DNA of 8,376 bases from an uncultured Collinsella sp. (GCA_900754445.1 CAAECW010000058.1:1-8376); one strand, 5' to 3'. Positions 1-6,923 are shown, numbered from the stretch's first letter. Notes: generated by a model not told the origin, from the letters alone. Translations and numbers: made by a program.

Positions 1-214
1 TGAGGATCTCGCCCGAGTCGATGGTCTCCAGGCGGTTGATGGTGCGGCACATGGTCGACTTGCCCGAGCCCGAGGGTCCGATCACCACGACGACCTCGCC
101 GCGGTCGACCGAGAGATTGATGTCGTTGAGGACGTGCAGATCGCCGTAGTGCTTATCGACGTGTTTGAGCTCGATCAGCGGCTGATTGCCGGTGGAAGAA
201 GTGCTCTGTGCCAT
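1..214 (-). CDS. Polar amino acid ABC transporter ATP-binding protein (partial, N-terminal 71 codons)
   Basis: This is the ATPase that powers the amino acid importer encoded just upstream on the same strand. Only the N-terminus lies in the window; the rest runs off the left edge. The translation begins MAQSTSSTGNQPLIEL and contains the Walker A motif GPSGSGKST at about residues 47-55, followed by CRTINRLETIDSGEI, which is typical of the GlnQ/GluA/HisP class of polar amino acid ATPases. The start ATG at 214-212 has a TAAGGAG ribosome site (224-230 on the minus strand) at good spacing. It lies 36 nt after the stop of the upstream permease, so it is the last visible gene of the operon. The Walker B, signature and switch motifs are outside the window, so intactness cannot be judged. 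The exact substrate (glutamate, glutamine or another polar amino acid) is not determined. Confidence 0.93.
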   Translation of the reverse strand, partial: MAQSTSSTGNQPLIELKHVDKHYGDLHVLNDINLSVDRGEVVVVIGPSGSGKSTMCRTINRLETIDSGEIL

Positions 215-250
215 GGTGCTCGGCTCCTTATGACTCGAAATGGTAAAGCG

Positions 251-1084
251 TTAGCGGATGATGGTCGCGCCGGTCTTGTGCGAAACATAGACAGCGGCCT
301 TGTTGATCGCGACGTTGATGAGGATATAGATGACCGCGATTACCAGGTAGACCGACACGAGAGCGTCGTAGTTGGTAATGAGCACGCGGGCGTTTTGCAT
401 GAGGTCGGGGTAGCTCACCACGTAGGCGACGGTGGTGTCTTTGACTACGACCACAAGCTGCGAAATCAACGACGGAATGATAAATCGAATAGCCTGCGGC
501 AATACGATTTTAAAGGTGATTTTAGCCTTGGAGAGACCGAGCGCCTGGGCCGCCTCGACCTGCCCGCGCGGTACGGCGTTGACGCCGGCGCGGAAGATTT
601 CGGCGAGTACGCCGGCGGCAGCGAGCGCGACGGGAAGCGTGAGCATCCAAAACGATGGCAGCGCGATCTTGTACTGGGGCAGCACCAAAAAGAAGAAGTA
701 AATGAACAGAAGGCTCGGTACGCCGCGGAAGAAATCGGTGAGCACGCGGCAGACCAGCTGCAGCGGCTTAATGTCGCTGGTGCGGCCGAGCATAAGGGCT
801 AAGCCCAGCACCAGCGCGATGGCGCCAGCGGTGAGTGCGACTTTAACGGTGCCCTCAAAGCCGGCAAGCAGGAACTTCCAGGTGGTGAGGTGCGTAAAGA
901 AATACCAATAGTGGACCGAAAGCTGGCCGGTCACATAAAAGCGCTGCAACACGAGGACGATGAGCGCGGCGACGGCAATAAGCGAGATGGCGGTGCCGAT
1001 GCGAATCTTGGCGAGCATCTTGGGGCCGGGAGCCTCGTAGAGCGCATCGCGCATGGTAAGTGCAGGGGAGGAATGCTTGTTCAT
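251..1084 (-). CDS. Amino acid ABC transporter permease (GluD/HisM-like), second permease
   Basis: This is an inner-membrane channel subunit of a polar amino acid importer of the His/Glu/Gln/Arg/opine permease type. At 277 aa it matches the longer, GluD-like permease of such pairs. A cytoplasmic N-terminus of about 28 residues precedes the first membrane segment (about 31-48), and further hydrophobic segments lie at about 72-98, 118-137, 143-163, 200-224 and 241-260. The ATPase-contact EAA loop is well preserved: E162, R165, then GQVEAAQALGLS at 174-185 and LPQA at 195-198. The FRGVPSLL stretch at 119-126 is also typical. Its ATG overlaps the stop of the upstream permease in an ATGA arrangement, which implies translational coupling. 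A GAGG site lies 8 nt before the start. It presumably forms a heterodimer with the product of 1081-1740. Confidence 0.93.
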   Translation of the reverse strand: MNKHSSPALTMRDALYEAPGPKMLAKIRIGTAISLIAVAALIVLVLQRFYVTGQLSVHYWYFFTHLTTWKFLLAGFEGTVKVALTAGAIALVLGLALMLGRTSDIKPLQLVCRVLTDFFRGVPSLLFIYFFFLVLPQYKIALPSFWMLTLPVALAAAGVLAEIFRAGVNAVPRGQVEAAQALGLSKAKITFKIVLPQAIRFIIPSLISQLVVVVKDTTVAYVVSYPDLMQNARVLITNYDALVSVYLVIAVIYILINVAINKAAVYVSHKTGATIIR

Positions 1085-1740
1085 CGGAGGATCCTCACCT
1101 TCTTATCGATATAGTTGCCAATGTGGCTCACCACAAAGGCCGTGCCCAGGTAGCCGAGCGCCGAGATAAAGAACGCGGCGACGCCGCCGAGCGAGCGCGT
1201 GTTAATGTAGCTCACCACGCCGGTGAGCTCCTGCGGCTTAAGCGGCACCTGGCTGCCGAGCGCAGTGGTGAGCATGACGGCGATAAAGAGGTTGGTCATG
1301 GGCAGCACGCTCGAGCGCAGCGCCTGCGGAATCACGATCTTGGCGAGGATGCGGTTAAAGCTCATGCCCAGCGAGCGGGCGGCTTCCACCTGGCCAACGC
1401 CGACGGTGTTGATGCCGCTCATAAAGTTTTCGGAGCCAAAGGCCGAGCCCAAAAGGACCGTGGCGACGATAACGCAGGTGCGGTAGGGCAGGACGACCTT
1501 GAGCGGCGGCAGCGCGTAGACGACGATGATAAGCAGCGCGATGCCAGGGATGTTACGGAAGACCTGGACATACAGGTCGCCAAAGACGCGCAGCGGCTTG
1601 AGCGGCGACACGCGCATCACGGTGACGGCGACGGCCAGCACCATGGCGATGGCAAACGACTCAAGCGTCATGCCCCAGGTTGCTAGCAGCGCGTCGATAT
1701 AGTTCTGGCCATAGAGTGACCAGAGTTCGGAGAGACTCAT
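1081..1740 (-). CDS. Amino acid ABC transporter permease (GluC/HisQ-like), first permease
   Basis: This 219-aa membrane protein is the partner permease of the importer. It has the usual five or so hydrophobic segments (about 18-42, 66-80, 86-101, 139-161, 187-205). The QVFRNIPGIALLI stretch (59-71) is characteristic of polar amino acid permeases. The EAA loop reads E104 ... GQVEAARSLGMS (116-127) with IPQA at 137-140. The usual Arg three residues after the loop Glu is Met107 here, while the other permease keeps it, so the two subunits differ slightly at the ATPase interface. The start ATG at 1740-1738 has a GGAGG site 5 nt upstream. The gene ends in an ATGA overlap with the next permease. The pair follows the lipoprotein gene after 138 nt containing a hairpin. 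Confidence 0.93.
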   Translation of the reverse strand: MSLSELWSLYGQNYIDALLATWGMTLESFAIAMVLAVAVTVMRVSPLKPLRVFGDLYVQVFRNIPGIALLIIVVYALPPLKVVLPYRTCVIVATVLLGSAFGSENFMSGINTVGVGQVEAARSLGMSFNRILAKIVIPQALRSSVLPMTNLFIAVMLTTALGSQVPLKPQELTGVVSYINTRSLGGVAAFFISALGYLGTAFVVSHIGNYIDKKVRILR

Positions 1741-1764
1741 GCGGACCTCCCGCCGATAAGGAAA

Positions 1765-1790
1765 GGGGCTCCCGTGTGTACGGAAGCCCC
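1765..1790 (-). terminator. Hairpin between binding-protein and permease genes; probable partial terminator
   Basis: On the minus-strand transcript this forms a GC-rich hairpin. GGGGCT (1765-1770) pairs with AGCCCC (1785-1790), then there is one C/A mismatch (1771/1784), four more pairs and a 4-nt loop. It is followed in the transcript by TTTCCTTAT, a weak U-rich tract. It lies after the binding-protein stop and 24 nt before the first permease start. A leaky terminator or 3'-end stabiliser here is a common way to give more binding protein than permease. That role is inferred; the stem is seen. Confidence 0.55.
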
Positions 1791-1878
1791 GACAACTCAG
1801 TGAGGAAACAGTTTACCGCAATAAAGCGCATCATGCGTTTCCATATGGTTTCGTTGCGGCCGTTACCAGGCTCGCTGC

Positions 1879-2874
1879 CTAGGCGCCGATCTCGGGCAGC
1901 TCGGGAACGTTGGTGTCGCCCGTACGGTCGCCGATGCAGATCTGCCACAGCTCAGTCCAGGTGCCGTCGTCCTCGATCTTCTTAAGGAAGTCGTTGACAA
2001 AGGCGACGCCGTCGGAATCGAGCGGCAGACCGATGCCATAGGGCTCCTTGCTGCCGAAGGGCTTGCCGGCGATCTTGTACTTACCGGGCTCGCGGACCAG
2101 GGCGCTCTGCTGCATGTTGTTATCGATGACGTAGGCGTCAACGCGGCCCTGCTGGAGTGCCTGGCGGGCCTCCTCGTCGGTCTTGAACTCCTGCTGGCTG
2201 GCCTTGGGGGCGAACTCCTCCAGGATAGCGGGGCCGTTGGAGCCGGACTGGACGGCGACGTTCTTGTCGGCCAGGTCGTCGACGCTCTTGATGTCGTCGT
2301 TATCGGCGAGCACCAGGATAGCCTGCTGGGTGTAGTAGTAGGGACCGGCAAAGGAGACGAGCTTCTTGCGTTCGTCAGTGATGGTGTAGGTGGCAAAGAC
2401 AGCGTCGACCTGGCCGTTCTGCAGGACGGACTCGCGCGTGTCCGAGGTCACCTGGGTGATCTCGACCTTGTTCTCGCCCAGAATGTAGTTGGACAGGAGC
2501 TGTGCGATACCAGCATCGAAGCCGCGGGTCTGGCCGTCTTTCTCGTTGAGGAGGGAGAAGAGCGTGGAGGTCTGAACGCCGCCGATCTTAAAGACGCCGG
2601 CGTCCTTGACGGCCGTGGCCCAGGTGCTGGCGGCGATGGCGTCGTCATCGGCCTGGGGGCCGTTGTCGACGAGCTTGTCGAACGCCTTGGCGTCGAGCGT
2701 GGTGGAAGCCTCGGTATCTTCGGAGCTCTTGGAGGAACCGGCGGCGGAACCCTTGTCGGCCTCGGCACTGGTGTCGGAGCAGCCGGCAAGACCAAGGCCG
2801 GCGACGGTTGCGAAGGTGGCGGCAACGAAGCCGCGGCGGTCGAGAACGACCTGCTGGGAGAGGTTCTTGCTCAT
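1879..2874 (-). CDS. Amino acid ABC transporter substrate-binding lipoprotein (SBP_bac_3 family)
   Basis: This is the extracellular receptor that captures a polar amino acid, probably of the glutamate/glutamine type, and delivers it to the two permeases downstream. The 331-aa protein starts with a lipoprotein signal: lipobox LAGC with the lipidated Cys at 32. The signal's n-region carries a twin arginine, DRRGF (12-16), so export by the Tat route is possible. A Ser/Glu/Asp-rich linker (33-60) tethers the domain. The family-3 solute-binding fold follows, with FKIGG (95-99), RGFDAGIAQLL (117-127), DAVFATYTITDERK (157-170) and FAGPYY (175-180), a typical GluB/GlnH-like series. The ATG has an AGAAAGG site 9 nt upstream and a clear promoter at 2918-2947, making it the first gene of the operon. 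The ligand cannot be read from sequence alone. Confidence 0.93.
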   Translation of the reverse strand: MSKNLSQQVVLDRRGFVAATFATVAGLGLAGCSDTSAEADKGSAAGSSKSSEDTEASTTLDAKAFDKLVDNGPQADDDAIAASTWATAVKDAGVFKIGGVQTSTLFSLLNEKDGQTRGFDAGIAQLLSNYILGENKVEITQVTSDTRESVLQNGQVDAVFATYTITDERKKLVSFAGPYYYTQQAILVLADNDDIKSVDDLADKNVAVQSGSNGPAILEEFAPKASQQEFKTDEEARQALQQGRVDAYVIDNNMQQSALVREPGKYKIAGKPFGSKEPYGIGLPLDSDGVAFVNDFLKKIEDDGTWTELWQICIGDRTGDTNVPELPEIGA

Positions 2875-2917
2875 GGTAGAACACCTTTCTCAATAAAATC
2901 CCTAGCGGTTGAGTAGA

Positions 2918-2947
2918 GTTATACCCTATCGCGCTCAAATGGGTCAA
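2918..2947 (-). promoter_or_regulatory. Promoter of the amino acid transporter operon
   Basis: On the minus strand, TTGACC (2942-2947) and TATAAC (2918-2923) are separated by 18 nt, a good match to a housekeeping sigma promoter. Transcription would start near 2911, giving a leader of roughly 37 nt before the lipoprotein ATG. No operator could be identified with confidence. Confidence 0.75.
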
Positions 2948-2994
2948 CACGAAATAACTCAGAAACATACTTACCTTATGGGTAATTCTACCTA

Positions 2995-3020
2995 CCAAAA
3001 AGGGACAGGCACCTTTGTGG
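2995..3020. repeat. REP-like hairpin with GGGACAG core
   Basis: CC at 2995-2996 through GG at 3002-3003 pairs with CC at 3012-3013 through GG at 3019-3020: eight pairs, one mismatch (2998/3017) and an 8-nt loop, GACAGGCA. The AAAGGGACAG sequence recurs at 8048-8057 in a second hairpin of this window. I recall similar GGGACAGGCACC-type sequences as dispersed intergenic repeats in many bacterial genomes, some linked to IS200-like REP transposases. No transposase is present here. Confidence 0.5.
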
Positions 3021-3056
3021 TGGTTCTTGCAGATGTGACGGCCTGTCTCGCTACTT

Positions 3057-3276
3057 TGTCTCGATCTGTAACATCTGCAGCCGTTTTTGCCGAGTAACTG
3101 TTACAGATTGAGATTTTCTCTTCAGGGGAATTCGAATGTCTCGATCTGTAACATCTGGACGGACAAAAGATCTCTATCTGTTACAGATTGAGACAAACGT
3201 CGGGGACTAAGACGTCTTGTCTCGATCTGTAACAGTTAGACGAGAATTCGGGCCATAGATGTTACGGATCGAGATA
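3057..3276. repeat. Array of six 15-bp elements in alternating orientation, 40-bp period
   Basis: The forward element TCTCGATCTGTAACA occurs exactly at 3059-3073, 3139-3153 and 3220-3234. Its inverted form occurs with one change each at 3099-3113 and 3179-3193 (both TGTTACAGATTGAGA) and at 3260-3274 (TGTTACGGATCGAGA). Start-to-start distances are 40, 40, 40, 41 and 40 bp, so elements alternate in orientation with 25-26 bp of otherwise unrelated sequence between them. Neighbouring elements can form three 15-17 bp hairpins with 25-nt loops (1:2, 3:4, 5:6), or alternatively 2:3 and 4:5. The array lies between the DXS-like gene terminator and the transporter promoter. There is no coding potential of note in it and no function that I recognise. 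Confidence 0.9.
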
Positions 3277-3292
3277 ATCGCGTCGCGAAAGC

Positions 3293-3331
3293 AAAAACCT
3301 CCGCAGGGGTGCTTTCCTTGCGGAGGTTTTT
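3293..3331 (-). terminator. Intrinsic terminator of the DXS-like gene
   Basis: A perfect 13-bp stem pairs AAAAACCTCCGCA (3293-3305) with TGCGGAGGTTTTT (3319-3331) around a 13-nt loop. On the minus strand it begins 2 nt after the stop codon of the DXS-like gene and ends in TTTTTGCTTT. The A/U symmetry means it could also stop plus-strand transcripts coming from the repeat array. Confidence 0.9.
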
Positions 3332-3332
3332 C

Positions 3333-5114
3333 TTACTCGTTGAGTAGCCTTACGGCTTCAGCGGCCATGTTCTCGACCGTCATGCCGTTCTGCGCGAGCA
3401 GCTCGTTGGGGTCGTAGCGGTCGGGGAAGCCCTTGGCGATGCCGAAGGTGCGCGTGCGCACTGGCGTGCAGGCCAAGTAGCACGCGACGCGCTCGCCCCA
3501 GCCGCCGTCCAAGATGCCGTCCTCGAGGGTGACGACAACGCGATGCTCGGCGGCAAGGCTGTCGAGGAACTCGCGGTCGAGCTCGGTTGCAAAGCGCGGG
3601 TTGACGAGCGTGGCCTCGATGCCGTACTCGGCGGTCAGACGGTTTGCCACGCGCTCGCCCAGCTCAAAGAAATCGCCGAGCGCGAGCACTGCTACGTCGC
3701 GACCCTGGCGCACCACGTTGTAGCGAACGGCGCTGTAGTCGGTGTCTTCGGCAGGCGCAAGGTCGGGACGGCTCACCAGGCCAATACCAGGCACACGAAT
3801 CGCCACGGGATGCTCGCGGTGGTCGAGCGACCAGCTCAGCATGGACAGATATTCCTCCATGCAGGCCGGCGCCAAGTAGTGCATGTTGGGAAGACCGCCC
3901 AGCATGGAAATATCAAAGAACGAAAGGTGCGTCTCGGACGTGGTGCCAAAGATCGACGCACCAAACACCAAAATGGTTGCCGGGGCGTCGTTGAGGCACA
4001 GATCGTGCCACAGCTCGTCGTAGGCGCGCTGCAAAAACGTGCCGTACACACCAAAGACTGGCTTGGCGCCCGAGCGCGCAAGCGCGGTGGCAAAGGTCAC
4101 GGCGTGCTCCTCGGCAATGCCCACATCGACGAACTGTTTGCCGGCGGCAGCGCGAAGCTCGGGTGTAAAGCCCATGATGTAGGGTGTGGCGGCCGTGATG
4201 CCCACGACCTGCGGATCGCGCTCGATGGCGGCGCTGAGCGCCTCGCCCGTAATGTCGGCATAGGTGCGCGGCGCAGGCTCGCTCGGATGGCCCGGGCAAA
4301 GCTTGCGCCCAGTCGCCATGTCAAACGGACCCACGTGGTGCCAGCGTTCGGGGTCGCTCTGGGCCGGCTCAAAGCCCTTGCCCTTGGCGGTGGAGACGTG
4401 CAGCACGATGGGATGATCGATATTGCGCAGTTCCTGCAGCGTGTCGACCAGGGCCAACACGTCGTTGCCGGCGTCCAAATAACGGTAGTCGAGTCCCATC
4501 GCGCGGAAAACGTTGCGCTCACAGGTGCCGTTGCTGGTGCGCAGCTCGGCCAGATTGCGATAGAGGCCACCGTGGTTCTCGGCGATGGACTGGTCGTTAT
4601 CGTTGACGATGATGATCAGGTTGCTGTCGAGTTCGGCGGCATTGTTGAAGCCCTCAAACGCCAAGCCGCCCGAAAGCGAGCCGTCGCCAATGATGGTGAT
4701 GACGTTGTAGCTGTCGCCCGCCAGATCGCGGGCGTGTGCCAAGCCGCAGCCCAGGCTCACCGATGTGGAGGTGTGGCCCATGGCGAACAGGTCGTGCTCG
4801 GACTCGTCGGGATTGGCAAAGCCAGAAGCCTCGCCAAAACGTTCCGGATCGATATAGGTATACGCGCGCCCGGTCAGCGCCTTGTGGGCGTAGGTCTGGT
4901 GCGAAACGTCAAAGACAATCTTGTCGATGGGGGAGTTAAACACGCGATGGAGCGCGACCGTGAGCTCAACGACGCCTAGGTTGGGGGCAACGTGTCCGCC
5001 GACAGCGGCGGAGCTTTCGAGGATGGCGTGGCGAATCTCGTCGCAGAGCTGCGGGAGCTCGGCACGATTAAGAGCCTTGACGTCCTCGGGCGTTGTCGTT
5101 TGCGTAAGCAGCAT
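3333..5114 (-). CDS. Divergent 1-deoxy-D-xylulose-5-phosphate synthase (DXS)-like thiamine-diphosphate enzyme
   Basis: This 593-aa protein has the full DXS architecture: a thiamine-diphosphate domain (about 20-260), a transketolase pyrimidine-binding domain (about 285-445) and a C-terminal transketolase domain (about 465-590). Visible motifs are GGH (39-41), SHQTYAHK (71-78), GHTSTSVS (113-120), GDGSLSGG to NDN (143-173, cofactor and Mg binding), DVGIAEEHAV with the catalytic Glu335, and YGTFLQRAYD (357-366). Compared with Escherichia coli DXS recalled from memory, His49, His80, Glu370, Arg398 and His431 are kept (H41, H72, E335, R363, H396). Arg420, Asp427 and Arg478 become G385, T392 and G443, and a linker of about 30 residues after the cofactor domain is missing. 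A genuine DXS role in the MEP pathway is therefore doubtful; it may accept another aldehyde. The ATG has a GGAG 12 nt upstream, a rather long spacing. It is monocistronic, with its own terminator. Confidence 0.85.
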   Translation of the reverse strand: MLLTQTTTPEDVKALNRAELPQLCDEIRHAILESSAAVGGHVAPNLGVVELTVALHRVFNSPIDKIVFDVSHQTYAHKALTGRAYTYIDPERFGEASGFANPDESEHDLFAMGHTSTSVSLGCGLAHARDLAGDSYNVITIIGDGSLSGGLAFEGFNNAAELDSNLIIIVNDNDQSIAENHGGLYRNLAELRTSNGTCERNVFRAMGLDYRYLDAGNDVLALVDTLQELRNIDHPIVLHVSTAKGKGFEPAQSDPERWHHVGPFDMATGRKLCPGHPSEPAPRTYADITGEALSAAIERDPQVVGITAATPYIMGFTPELRAAAGKQFVDVGIAEEHAVTFATALARSGAKPVFGVYGTFLQRAYDELWHDLCLNDAPATILVFGASIFGTTSETHLSFFDISMLGGLPNMHYLAPACMEEYLSMLSWSLDHREHPVAIRVPGIGLVSRPDLAPAEDTDYSAVRYNVVRQGRDVAVLALGDFFELGERVANRLTAEYGIEATLVNPRFATELDREFLDSLAAEHRVVVTLEDGILDGGWGERVACYLACTPVRTRTFGIAKGFPDRYDPNELLAQNGMTVENMAAEAVRLLNE

Positions 5115-5342
5115 CGTTGTGGGTTACTCCATGCGAATCGAGCGCCGGCGCTCCCTCGGCCGACACAATTGCACAAGACAGTCTCGCACATTTTGGCGTT
5201 TGATATGTGACGGCGGCGCGGTAATTCGCCAACTGGTGGGGCAAAACGTTTTGTCCGATGCCATACTGATGTGTTCCATGATGTTTTTATCGATTGTGCA
5301 CAGGCCGTGGCTTGCCGCCGTGAGCCGCTGGAAGGAGGCAGC
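5115..5342. promoter_or_regulatory. Divergent intergenic region with a 12-bp palindrome
   Basis: This stretch separates the divergent DXS-like and HD-domain genes and must hold promoters for both, but I see no convincing -35/-10 pair for either. The one notable element is the perfect palindrome CAAAACGTTTTG at 5242-5253, roughly mid-region, which could be a dimeric regulator site. A possible weak plus-strand element is TTGTCC (5252-5257) followed 17 nt later by TTCCAT. The plus-strand leader ends in AAGGAGG (5332-5338), the ribosome site of the HD gene. Confidence 0.35.
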
Positions 5343-5900
5343 ATGTCCGATGCCGTTCGTGCCGAGAAAATCGCGCGCGAAGTAGACAATGCTGCCCGTC
5401 AACTGGCCCAGGCGGGCCGTCTGGACCTGACGCGCGAGTTTATCCAACATGGCGATGTGACGGTGTATGCACATGTGACTTCGGTAGCGCGCGCGAGCCT
5501 GTCCTTTGCCGAGCGCTTGGGCCGTGCTGGCATTTCGATTGACCGCGCCTCGCTGCTGCGCGGAGCCTTGCTGCACGACTACTTTCTCTATGACTGGCAC
5601 GATCCCGATCCGAGCCATCGCCTGCACGGATTTCGGCATCCGTTTTTTGCCCTGGCACGTGCCGAGGAAGATTTTGAGCTGACGCCGCGCGAGCGGAATA
5701 TCATCGTGCGGCATATGTTTCCGCTGGTGCCAGTGCCGCCGACGTGTCGTGAGGCTTGGATTGTGTGCCTGGCGGATAAATGGTGTGCGCTGCGCGAGAC
5801 GGTCGCCGGCCGTCTGCCGCGCAAAGACGGCGCGAACGATTTGAGCGAGGGCTCGAGCGACGGCTCGAGCAAAGATTCGAGCGAGAAGAGGAGAGGGTAG
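5343..5900 (+). CDS. HD-domain phosphohydrolase-like protein
   Basis: This 185-aa soluble protein has the metal-binding pattern of the HD superfamily: His44 (YAHVTSVAR), the His78-Asp79 pair (LLHDYFLYDWHD), His124 (RHMFPLVP) and Asp145 (CLADKWCALRE). HD proteins usually hydrolyse phosphate esters, often of nucleotides; the substrate here is unknown. I chose the ATG at 5343 because AAGGAGG lies 4 nt before it. An in-frame ATG at 5271 would add 24 residues but has no ribosome site. The last 25 residues (161-185) are a low-complexity Ser/Asp/Lys/Glu tail encoded by short imperfect repeats of a CTCGAGC-containing unit, probably disordered. The gene ends 3 nt before the GTG start of the membrane protein gene, so the two are co-translated and may act together. 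Confidence 0.85.
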   Translation: MSDAVRAEKIAREVDNAARQLAQAGRLDLTREFIQHGDVTVYAHVTSVARASLSFAERLGRAGISIDRASLLRGALLHDYFLYDWHDPDPSHRLHGFRHPFFALARAEEDFELTPRERNIIVRHMFPLVPVPPTCREAWIVCLADKWCALRETVAGRLPRKDGANDLSEGSSDGSSKDSSEKRRG

Positions 5901-5903
5901 ACG

Positions 5904-6923
5904 GTGGGGACCGCGATCGACATGGCATTTGACGGCGCGACGCTTGCCGCCTGTCCGCTCTCGGCGCTGGTGCTCTCGTTTGCCTTCTACGGTTTTTGCG
6001 GTTGGGCATGGGAATCGACAGTCTGCGCCATGCTCAACCACGGACGATTTGCCAACAGTGGCTTTTTGCTGGGGCCGTGCTGCCCTATCTATGGTGTGGG
6101 CGGCATTGCCTGCTGGCTGCTGTTGCGCGGGATTCCGGATGCCTCGAGCCAGTTTGTCGCTGCAGCGCTCGTATGCAGCGTGATTGAGTACAGCGTGGGC
6201 GTGCTGTTGGAAAAAACAACGGGCGCTCGCTTTTGGGATTACTCGCACCTGCCGTTTAATCTGCACGGACGTATCTGCCTGTACTGGGCATGCGCGTTTG
6301 GCTTGGGTGCGTTGTGCATTTGCCGTTTAGTGGAGCCGGCATTGCTGGGGCTGCTTGGCCATCTGCCGGTGCTGATTGTGCGGCTGTCGGCCTTTATCGT
6401 CGCGGTCGCGATGATGGTTGACGCAGTGTGCTCGTTGGCGAGCTGGCGGCGTCTGTCCAATCAGCTGGAGCGCATCCGGGCCGACCTTGCCGACCGCATC
6501 AATGAGTCGCTCGCCGATGCGTCCGACTCCATGCTCGAACGTATTCCCGATTCTACGATTGACTCGGTGGCACAGACGCACATCCGTAGCCGTGCCGTTA
6601 ACGCGTGGCTGGCCGAGCTGGGTGACGCCGCGCTCGATGCCCTGCGCGAGAAGGCTTCGATGCCGACGTTTATCGCGGATGGTGCTCGCGGCCTGGCGCT
6701 TGCCGCCCGCCGCGTGGCCGATGCCGCGCCGAACATGCCGCGTCCGTCGCTCAGCCGTCGCCTTGCCGGCAAGCGCATGAGCCGTCCGGTGCCAAGCGTG
6801 TCGCTCAGCCGACGCGACCTGCGCTTCTTCAATGCCTTCCCGCGCTTGCGCATCAACCGCTACGAGGGCGTCATCCGAGCTACCGACCTCCGTGACCGAG
6901 CCCGCGAGCTGTTCCGCCGCTAG
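5904..6923 (+). CDS. PF06541-type membrane protein ('putative ABC-transporter type IV') with charged C-terminal extension
   Basis: The first half of this 339-aa protein carries the hallmark motifs of family PF06541: GWAWES (33-38), FANSGFLLGPCCPIYGVGG (49-67), IEY (94-96), LEKTTGARFWDYS (102-114) and NLHGRICL (119-126), set among about five hydrophobic segments (18-36, 60-76, 84-103, 124-143, 152-178). The family is called an ABC-transporter permease by name only; its biochemical role is not established and no ATPase gene is nearby. Residues from about 181 to 339 form a soluble, Arg-rich, probably helical extension ending RARELFRR, with no fold I recognise. The GTG start at 5904 is preferred over the ATG at 5922 because AGGAG (5889-5893) lies 10 nt upstream of it. 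It is tightly coupled to the HD-domain gene before it. Confidence 0.85.
   Translation: MGTAIDMAFDGATLAACPLSALVLSFAFYGFCGWAWESTVCAMLNHGRFANSGFLLGPCCPIYGVGGIACWLLLRGIPDASSQFVAAALVCSVIEYSVGVLLEKTTGARFWDYSHLPFNLHGRICLYWACAFGLGALCICRLVEPALLGLLGHLPVLIVRLSAFIVAVAMMVDAVCSLASWRRLSNQLERIRADLADRINESLADASDSMLERIPDSTIDSVAQTHIRSRAVNAWLAELGDAALDALREKASMPTFIADGARGLALAARRVADAAPNMPRPSLSRRLAGKRMSRPVPSVSLSRRDLRFFNAFPRLRINRYEGVIRATDLRDRARELFRR

Noticed and set aside
134..802. Plus-strand open frame of 222 codons
   Set aside because: It is antisense to the ATPase and permease genes, Asp/Arg/Gly-rich, with no ribosome site. It is a shadow of the minus-strand coding sequence.
3057..3276. CRISPR array
   Set aside because: The regular period and unique spacers resemble one, but the elements alternate in orientation, are only 15-20 bp, and no cas gene is in the window.
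3543..4979. Long plus-strand open frame of 478 codons
   Set aside because: It is entirely antisense to the DXS-like gene, has no ribosome site or recognisable domain, and is Ala/Val/Arg/His/Gly-rich as expected from reverse reading of a high-GC gene.
3333..5114. Calling this gene canonical dxs
   Set aside because: The family is right, but the substrate-phosphate residues and the DRAG/GADG motif are replaced, so the specific function is left open.
5124..6266. Minus-strand open frame of 380 codons
   Set aside because: It is antisense to the HD-domain gene and part of the PF06541 gene, both of which have clear family motifs. Its product is low-complexity and matches nothing I know.
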